Shown one piece after another: positions 7,734 through 11,831 of a stretch of DNA of 13,734 bases (within the stretch, counting starts at the first letter, position 1; each line of letters begins with the position of its first letter). The position numbers and the translations under genes are program-made. The stretch is from Bacillota bacterium (GTDB lineage: Bacteria > Bacillota > Clostridia > Christensenellales > Aristaeellaceae). The notes beneath the pieces are model-generated. The model made no database searches. It saw nothing but the letters and a program-made list of their open reading frames with translations, and had not been told where the DNA came from. The stretch covers positions 1 through 13,734 of the forward strand of contig JAEVZE010000339.1 of NCBI GenBank assembly GCA_023392395.1. Reading direction: 5' to 3'.

Positions 7734-7762
7734 AGTGTAAGCTCCGCAGCAGGCCTTGTCAA
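7734..7762 (-). promoter_or_regulatory. Sigma-A-type promoter on the - strand
   Basis: Read on the - strand, TTGACA (7762-7757) is followed after exactly 17 bases by TACACT (7739-7734). The -35 is a perfect consensus and the -10 matches at five of six positions. It points away from cotJ, toward the end of the sugar operon, and no protein gene follows it before the terminator hairpin. Confidence 0.5.
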
Positions 7763-7842
7763 GAAAAGATCTGCCGCGGTTCGGCAAAAGCATGAGATCA
7801 GACCGATACCTTCTAATCGACAAATTCGGACACAATATCGGA

Positions 7843-7869
7843 GAATTTACAATACGTCATGAATACTGT
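7843..7869 (+). promoter_or_regulatory. Possible sigma-E-like sporulation promoter for cotJ
   Basis: AATACTGT (7862-7869) resembles the sigma-E -10 element CATACANT at most positions, with an AT-rich GAATTTA (7843-7849) upstream. The 12-base spacer is shorter than usual, and the match is weak. The reason to consider it is that the cotJ operon of Bacillus subtilis is sigma-E-dependent and some promoter is needed ahead of cotJA. Its position would give a leader of about 20 bases. Confidence 0.25.
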
Positions 7870-7895
7870 ATCCCGTACCCCATCCCAAATGAGAG

Positions 7896-8186
7896 GTGAA
7901 AACTCTTGAGTGGTTCTCAAATGAAACGCAATGTGAGCCCTGCATTCCCCAGGAAACGAGCATCCATTGCGTTATGCTCGCGAACGCGTATGTTCCTTTT
8001 CAGAAATACTGCGGCGTATGGTCGCTGTGCAAGTCCTTGATGACGGGAACGGCTTTCCCGGAACTCTTCAACCCGTACTGCAAGAGGGAATACGCCAATC
8101 TGGAACCCGAAGTGACATGCTCTCCGCATAAGCCCGGCAAAAACAGGCCCTGCGGGCGACAGAAAGGGAGGCCTTGCCATGGATAG
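7896..8186 (+). CDS. cotJA: Spore coat-associated protein CotJA
   Basis: The core YVPFQKYCGVWSLCKSLMTG followed by TAFPELFNPYCKRE matches CotJA, a small protein of the spore coat; the N-terminal part is Cys-rich (CEPCIPQETSIHC), as in clostridial members. It is the first gene of a cotJA-cotJB-cotJC order, which is the standard arrangement. The start is uncertain. The longest frame begins at GTG 7896, but the ribosome-binding-like AGAGGTG overlaps that codon. The same AGAGGTG is ideally spaced for TTG 7906, which is in another frame and stops early. Either the GTG is used with poor initiation, or a frameshift lies within roughly 7906-7930. An internal ATG (7973, in VMLANAYV) lacks a ribosome binding site. 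The C-terminal 29 residues beyond CKREYANL look unstructured, and the end overlaps cotJB by eight bases. Confidence 0.8.
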   Translation: MKTLEWFSNETQCEPCIPQETSIHCVMLANAYVPFQKYCGVWSLCKSLMTGTAFPELFNPYCKREYANLEPEVTCSPHKPGKNRPCGRQKGRPCHG

Positions 8187-8409
8187 GGACGCGATTCTCC
8201 GGGAGTTGATGGCTCTGGATTTCATGGCGGTTGACCTTGCGTTGTTTTTGGACACCCATCCGGGCGACACGGATGCCCTCAACGAATACAACCGGATTGT
8301 AGAGCACGCCGACGAATTCCGGGTGCAGTACGAAAGACTATGCGGCCCGCTGTGCTCGTTCCGCTACAACCCCGGTTGTTGGAAGTGGTACAAGGACCCG
8401 TGGCCGTAG
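8179..8409 (+). CDS. cotJB: Spore coat protein CotJB
   Basis: This 76-residue protein has the CotJB pattern: LRELMALDFMAVDLALFLDT, then HPGDTDALNEYNR, EYxxLCGPL-like YERLCGPLCSF, and the aromatic ending WKWYKDPWP. CotJB is assembled into the spore coat together with CotJA and CotJC in Bacillus subtilis; its biochemical role is not known. The ATG at 8179 has AGGGAGG about seven bases upstream and overlaps the cotJA stop, indicating co-transcription and probable translational coupling. Length matches the family and no lesion is seen in this gene. Confidence 0.92.
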   Translation: MDRDAILRELMALDFMAVDLALFLDTHPGDTDALNEYNRIVEHADEFRVQYERLCGPLCSFRYNPGCWKWYKDPWP

Positions 8410-8451
8410 CAGTACAGTTTCAACTTTGATTTGCCGGAGGAGTGCTGCTGA

Positions 8452-9056
8452 ATGTGGATTTATGAAAAGAAACTGGAATACCCATCCGAATCAAGAATCC
8501 GAACCCCCAGATGGCCAAAGTCATCATCACCCAATACGGCGGTCCAGACGGGGAATTGGCGGCATCAATCCGGTACCTGAGCCAGCGGTTTTCCATGGTG
8601 ACGCCCGAAGCCCGCGCGGTGCTCAAGGACATCGGAACCTAGGAACTGGCGCACCTGGAGATGATTGGCAGCATGGTCAAGCAGCTGACGAAGAACGCCA
8701 GCATCGAAGAGATCAAGGCGGCGGGCCTTGACGTATACTACGCCGACCACGACAAGGCGGTCTACCCAGTCAGCGCCTCGGGCATCCCATTCACGGCCGC
8801 ATATGTTCAGTCCAAAGGAGACCCGGTGACGGATCTGACGGAGGACATGGCCGCGGAGCAGAAGGCGAGATCCACCTACGAGTGGCTGATCAACATGGCC
8901 GATGATCCGGATGTCATTGAGCCGCTGAAGTTCCTCCGGGAGCGCGAAGTCGTGCACTTCCAGCGCTTCGGGGAAGCGCAAAGAATCGTGCGGGATTTCC
9001 CGGAAAGCAAGCGGATCTACCCGGTCATCATGCCCTGCAAGAAAGAAAATTCGTAA
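8452..9056 (+). pseudogene. cotJC: Broken cotJC: spore-coat manganese-catalase-family protein
   Basis: Starting at ATG 8452 (GGAGGAG nine bases upstream) the frame reads MWIYEKKLEY and then leaves the family sequence. Shifting by one base at 8482-8484 restores IRIKNPNPQMAKVIITQYGG and everything after it, so one base is missing after codon 10. In the restored frame, codon 64 is TAG (8640-8642) where the family has Glu in TEELAHLE. Beyond it the sequence continues intact: ELAHLEMIGSMVKQLTK, PFTAAYVQSKGDP, DMAAEQKARSTYE and REREVVHFQRF, containing the Glu and His residues of the di-manganese site. The conceptual protein is ~201 residues, normal for CotJC. The rest shows no decay, so the damage is recent or reflects sequence errors. 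TAG is not recoded here: it ends cotJA, cotJB and the permease gene normally. A product starting at the internal ATG 8661 would lack half of the metal site. Confidence 0.88.
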
Positions 9057-9082
9057 AAGGATCCGAATGGGAATGATCCTTT
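9056..9082. terminator. Candidate bidirectional terminator between cotJC and the convergent DUF3021 gene
   Basis: AAAGGATC (9056-9063) and GATCCTTT (9075-9082) form an 8-bp stem with an 11-base loop. On the + strand it ends in TTTCCC; on the - strand it continues TTTTACGAATTTT, a better U-tract. It overlaps the last base of the cotJC stop. The genes on both sides converge, which is where a shared terminator is expected. A GC-rich pair, CCCCG (9094-9098) and CGGGG (9114-9118), lies nearby and may add to it. Confidence 0.45.
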
Positions 9083-9150
9083 CCCGATCCTCGCCCCGTG
9101 CTCTCACAAAGCCCGGGGTGGAGTACTTACGTGTTTTTCTATGAAGCGCC

Positions 9151-9579
9151 TCAGTTTCCTCCTTGCATGGACTTCAGAATTCGGATGATCTCCTCAGCTT
9201 CCCGCCGTCCGGTCAGCCAGTTGATCAGATTCACCAGCGCAAAAACAATCAGTACGGCGAGGGCGAACAGTGCTGCCTCCGAAGAACTCCGGAGAATCCG
9301 ACTCCAAACGCCGAATGCGATCAGCGTACCTTCCAGCAGCAGGAGGTACAGCGTCTTGCGCAAAAGCGTCTGGCGCAACGAGAGCTCCTTGCGGGAGAAC
9401 GTAACAACCGAAGGCGCCAGGCTCAAAAAACCGAACAGCAGCGGCGAGAAAAAGCTTTCGTAACCAAACCGGGCGCCGGGATCGACTGAAAGCCCCAGTA
9501 TCCCGGTCGCTGCCGTGACCAGCGTGGTGATGATAAAATACTGCATCAGGCACTGTTTCAGGAACGCTCTGAGGCTCAT
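9151..9579 (-). CDS. DUF3021-family four-helix membrane protein, partner of LytTR regulator
   Basis: This 142-residue protein has four predicted membrane helices at about residues 11-30, 43-61, 75-93 and 101-121, a positively charged N-terminus and a short cytoplasmic tail EEIIRILKSMQGG. Size, topology and its place directly behind a LytTR DNA-binding gene fit the DUF3021 family. In the streptococcal LytTR regulatory systems HdrRM and BrsRM a membrane protein next to a LytTR regulator holds the regulator inactive; a comparable role is the natural guess here, though those partners are not necessarily the same family. The ATG overlaps the LytTR stop by four bases (ATGA on the - strand), indicating translational coupling and balanced production. 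The signal it might sense is unknown. Confidence 0.78.
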   Translation of the reverse strand: MSLRAFLKQCLMQYFIITTLVTAATGILGLSVDPGARFGYESFFSPLLFGFLSLAPSVVTFSRKELSLRQTLLRKTLYLLLLEGTLIAFGVWSRILRSSSEAALFALAVLIVFALVNLINWLTGRREAEEIIRILKSMQGGN

Positions 9580-10022
9580 TTGCCTTCCCCCAGCAATCGC
9601 TTTTTCAGTTCCGGCACGTATTGCCGGGAGATCACGACTTCCTCGCCGTTTTTCATCACCGCGGACAGCCGCCCGTTCAAAATCGGCCGTACGTTATCGA
9701 CCTTCATGAGGTTGATCACGAAGGACTTGGAGCAGCGAAAGAACTTCTTTTCCTCATACTGCTCCGCAAACTCGTACAATTTGCATTTGAGCTCGTACAC
9801 CTGTTTTCCTGTGTATGCGAACACCCTGTCGTCCACCGACTCGACGAAGAACACATCCTGCAGCGGAATCTGGTGGATTCTATCGTCCACATAGCCCGGC
9901 ATCGTCGCGCCAGTCAGCTTTATGAACCGGACGATACCGCGAACATCGTCATTGACTTCATAGCACTGAATGATCGCGTGCTCATCCTTCTCCCTGCCGA
10001 TCAGGTTCACGGAAACCCTCAA
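9576..10022 (-). CDS. LytTR-family DNA-binding transcriptional regulator (no receiver domain)
   Basis: This 148-residue protein has a short N-terminal segment and a LytTR domain over about residues 45-145. Visible features are IHQIPLQDVFFVESVDDRVF, ELKCKLYEFAEQ, FFRCSKSFVINLMKVDNV and LNGRLSAVMKNGEEVVISRQ. LytTR domains bind short direct repeats in DNA. A phosphoacceptor receiver domain is absent, so it is not a conventional two-component regulator; control is likely through the coupled membrane protein. The start is TTG at 10022: GAGGAGGG lies six bases upstream and the only nearby upstream GTG runs into a stop at once. A clear promoter precedes it (10128-10100), with a leader hairpin just before the ribosome binding site. 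Likely targets are itself and the upstream hydrolase. Confidence 0.9.
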   Translation of the reverse strand: MRVSVNLIGREKDEHAIIQCYEVNDDVRGIVRFIKLTGATMPGYVDDRIHQIPLQDVFFVESVDDRVFAYTGKQVYELKCKLYEFAEQYEEKKFFRCSKSFVINLMKVDNVRPILNGRLSAVMKNGEEVVISRQYVPELKKRLLGEGK

Positions 10023-10037
10023 CGCACGCCCTCCTCA

Positions 10038-10064
10038 GCCCGGCAGCAACTGGCGATGCCGGGC
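10038..10064 (-). promoter_or_regulatory. Leader hairpin immediately upstream of the LytTR ribosome binding site
   Basis: GCCCGGCA (10038-10045) pairs perfectly with TGCCGGGC (10057-10064) around an 11-base loop. In the - strand transcript the stem ends about two bases before the GAGGAGG that serves the TTG start. So strong a GC stem so near the ribosome binding site could limit ribosome access or stabilise the short mRNA. There is no U-run, so it is not a terminator. Confidence 0.45.
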
Positions 10065-10099
10065 ATTTATGGGCGATGCTTTTGCCAGCCCACCGCGTC

Positions 10100-10128
10100 A
10101 TTATAGCGCGTTCCGGGCGTGGGTTCAA
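10100..10128 (-). promoter_or_regulatory. Sigma-A-type promoter of the LytTR-DUF3021 genes
   Basis: On the - strand TTGAAC (10128-10123) is followed after exactly 17 bases by a perfect TATAAT (10105-10100). The expected transcript start near 10093 gives a leader of about 70 bases to the TTG start, containing the hairpin described separately. This implies the pair is expressed independently of the hydrolase gene 147 bp upstream. Confidence 0.7.
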
Positions 10129-10168
10129 GGTTTCCCCTCCGTGCGGGCGCTTTGCGGCCTGTCCCCGC

Positions 10169-11473
10169 TTAATATTCCGCCCGCATGTTCAGCGCTTCGG
10201 AATGCTTGAGTTCGTAATTGAAGTAATCCAGCGCAATCCGGTTCATGGTTTCAATGCAGGTGCGGCTGTCGACCGGACCGGTTCCCAGCATCCGCGCCAG
10301 CAGCGGCGAAAAGAGGGGGAGATCCGTAAAGTTCAGGTGCCCCGCGCCCCGGATGACCACGTTCCAGGCTTCCGGAGCTGACGCGGCCGCGGAAAGGTTG
10401 CCGTAATCGGTTCCAGAAGAGAGCGCGTCCGCATAATGACTTTCGCTGTACAGGTTCAGAAGCGGTACCGGATAGGGCGTCCGGTCGAGGAACGCGCGGC
10501 CGTTTTCAAACCCGGCCTCTTCGCCGAACATGGTGCCGTCGAGCACCATCACCGCATCCACGTCGCCCCGCGCCCGCCCAACCGCGGCGGCTGTCGCGCC
10601 CCCAAGCGAGTGGCCGAACAGCCCGATCTCCCCAGGGTCGATCAACGAATACACCTTCTCGGGGTTCTCTGCTTTCGCGCTCTGGAGGATTTCATTCAGC
10701 ACAAAGTTCATGTCGTCCGTGCGCAGCGTAAGCCATTCGTGGGTAATGTCATAGGTTTTCCGCGCGTCGTATTCGTCGTTTGTCACTTTGAAGGCGTCGT
10801 TCAGGTAATTCATGTCCACCGGCGTCACGCTGCCGTTCGCGTGCCGCGAGACGAGGGCGTGATACGGGTGGTCGATGCCGCACACCACGTAGCCATTGCT
10901 GGCGAGGTCCAGAAAAGTGGAATGATTGGTGTCTCGGTAGCCGAACGCGCCGGGAGAGAATACGACCAGAGGAAAGGTTTCCGTGCCGTCCGGCACGTCC
11001 GGATACCAGAACTGAACCGTCACCCTCCTGTTCTCATTCGAACCTGCGAAAGGATTGATGCGCGAGCTGTCCACATACGTGTACACGGTTGATTTCACCG
11101 CGAAGGATCCAGTCGGGGTGACTGGCACGAATTGCGGAAACACCACGCCTGGGAGGCTAACCAGAACGAGCAGCACTGACCCGCCCACAAAAGCGCGCAC
11201 GGCATGCGCCGGGCGGTACGCCTTCTCCTGTCGCTTGGGCCTTAGAAAATATGCCGCGCCCAGCACAGCCCACGCCGCGAGCAACAGAAATACTCCGGCC
11301 CAGCGGAAGCCCCACCAGTACACACCCGCGACCAACAGGAGCGAGAACACGGAAAATACTGCGATGTGGGCGATGTGCGTCAAACGGGTCAGGCGGTCTT
11401 TTTTCACAATCCGGCAAACAAGGAGAGAGGTTTGGGCGCCGAGCATGATCAGCAGGGTCACCATTCCCAGCAT
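10169..11473 (-). CDS. Membrane-anchored alpha/beta hydrolase, platelet-activating-factor acetylhydrolase-like
   Basis: This 434-residue protein has an N-terminal membrane domain with about four helices (residues ~1-20, 34-52, 58-77, 94-113), then an alpha/beta-hydrolase domain expected on the outer face. The nucleophile is Ser289 in GLFGHSLGGATAAA. The likely acid is Asp312 in VMVLDGTMF and the likely base His379 in IRGAGHLNFTDL. FPLVVFSPGAFGYRDTN and YVVCGIDHPYH are typical of PAF-acetylhydrolase isoform II-like and dienelactone-hydrolase-like enzymes, which cleave short acyl esters from lipids or small molecules. The actual substrate is unknown. ATG 11473 has AAAGGGAG eight bases upstream. 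The gene lies 147 bp upstream of the LytTR gene in the same direction, with LytTR-box-like repeats ahead of its promoter, so it may be a target of that regulator. Confidence 0.82.
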   Translation of the reverse strand: MLGMVTLLIMLGAQTSLLVCRIVKKDRLTRLTHIAHIAVFSVFSLLLVAGVYWWGFRWAGVFLLLAAWAVLGAAYFLRPKRQEKAYRPAHAVRAFVGGSVLLVLVSLPGVVFPQFVPVTPTGSFAVKSTVYTYVDSSRINPFAGSNENRRVTVQFWYPDVPDGTETFPLVVFSPGAFGYRDTNHSTFLDLASNGYVVCGIDHPYHALVSRHANGSVTPVDMNYLNDAFKVTNDEYDARKTYDITHEWLTLRTDDMNFVLNEILQSAKAENPEKVYSLIDPGEIGLFGHSLGGATAAAVGRARGDVDAVMVLDGTMFGEEAGFENGRAFLDRTPYPVPLLNLYSESHYADALSSGTDYGNLSAAASAPEAWNVVIRGAGHLNFTDLPLFSPLLARMLGTGPVDSRTCIETMNRIALDYFNYELKHSEALNMRAEY

Positions 11474-11506
11474 AAAGGATACTCCCTTTCATTTGGTGTC
11501 GGAAGC

Positions 11507-11535
11507 AGCATAGTACATCGATCGGCCCTGATCAA
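11507..11535 (-). promoter_or_regulatory. Possible promoter of the hydrolase gene
   Basis: On the - strand TTGATC (11535-11530) and TATGCT (11512-11507) are 17 bases apart, four of six matches each. The expected start is about 25-30 bases before the ATG. An imperfect dyad, with ATCGATC and GATCAAT arms at 11517-11536, overlaps the -35 and spacer and could be an operator. The moderate promoter score fits a promoter that needs an activator. Confidence 0.35.
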
Positions 11536-11546
11536 TCTTTCTGCAG

Positions 11547-11580
11547 GTAAGCTGCGTTTCCTGGCCGTAAGTTGCGCTTT
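11547..11580. promoter_or_regulatory. Pair of LytTR-box-like direct repeats
   Basis: GTAAGCTGCGTTTC (11547-11560) and GTAAGTTGCGCTTT (11567-11580) are direct repeats with 20-base spacing and 12 of 14 identical bases. The cores TAAGCTGCG and TAAGTTGCG match seven and eight of nine positions of the known LytTR box [TA][AC][CA]GTTN[AG][TG], and about two helical turns between copies is the usual layout. They lie just upstream of the hydrolase -35 region and about 140 bases upstream of the -10 of the divergent secreted-protein gene. Confidence 0.5.
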
Positions 11581-11715
11581 TCGCTTGAAGGGGCGCGTGC
11601 ATGGGAACACAAAGCCGTCACCCTTCATGACGCGACGGAGGGCTGACCGGCCAAGGTTCAGCGTAACTTTGATATACTGTTTTTTTACTCAATCTATGCA
11701 TATGCTTTATGAATC

Positions 11716-11724
11716 TGGTATAAT
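11716..11724 (+). promoter_or_regulatory. Extended -10 promoter of the secreted-protein gene
   Basis: TGGTATAAT is a perfect -10 with the extended TGn element, in an AT-rich stretch that includes a seven-T run at 11680-11686. There is no convincing -35 at 16-18 bases, which extended -10 promoters tolerate. The leader to the ATG at 11832 would be about 100 bases; I see no known riboswitch in it. Confidence 0.55.
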
Positions 11725-11831
11725 AAATCGCACAGCATGAGCCACATTCATGATATTGAGAATCCCAACGGATGGCTTAACCGATCTCTTTCCATCATCG
11801 CATGGCCCATAACACAAGAAAGGCTTTCAAG

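Larger units (their letters stand above)
7450..7895. other. Intergenic region between the sugar operon and cotJ, no convincing gene
   Basis: These ~446 bases are visibly less GC-rich than the sugar operon. Open frames on both strands are short and their translations show no family motif. The support I see is for a terminator hairpin near 7610, a - strand promoter near 7740, and a possible sporulation promoter near 7862, listed separately. A short direct repeat, GGCGTAC, occurs twice 20 bases apart within 7654-7680. I looked for transposase remnants, insertion-sequence ends and group II intron domains and found none I could defend. Confidence 0.5.

Noticed and set aside
7533..7862. Transposase, insertion-sequence end or group II intron remnant between the sugar operon and cotJ
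   Set aside because: Neither strand encodes recognisable transposase motifs. I found no pair of terminal inverted repeats with a target duplication and no intron domain V-like hairpin.
8640..8642. In-frame TAG in cotJC as a recoded codon (pyrrolysine or reassigned amber)
   Set aside because: TAG terminates the permease, cotJA and cotJB genes at the expected places, no readthrough signal is seen, and a separate frameshift also breaks this gene.
10436..11092. 218-residue + strand frame opposite the hydrolase
   Set aside because: It mirrors the hydrolase coding sequence and has no protein-family features or ribosome binding site.
11680..11686. Seven-T run as a terminator tail
   Set aside because: No stable GC-rich hairpin directly precedes it on the + strand; it fits better as AT-rich promoter-upstream DNA.
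11669..11701. Alternative promoter using TTGATA at 11669 for the secreted-protein gene
   Set aside because: No acceptable -10 lies 16-18 bases downstream; the extended TGGTATAAT at 11716 is much better.
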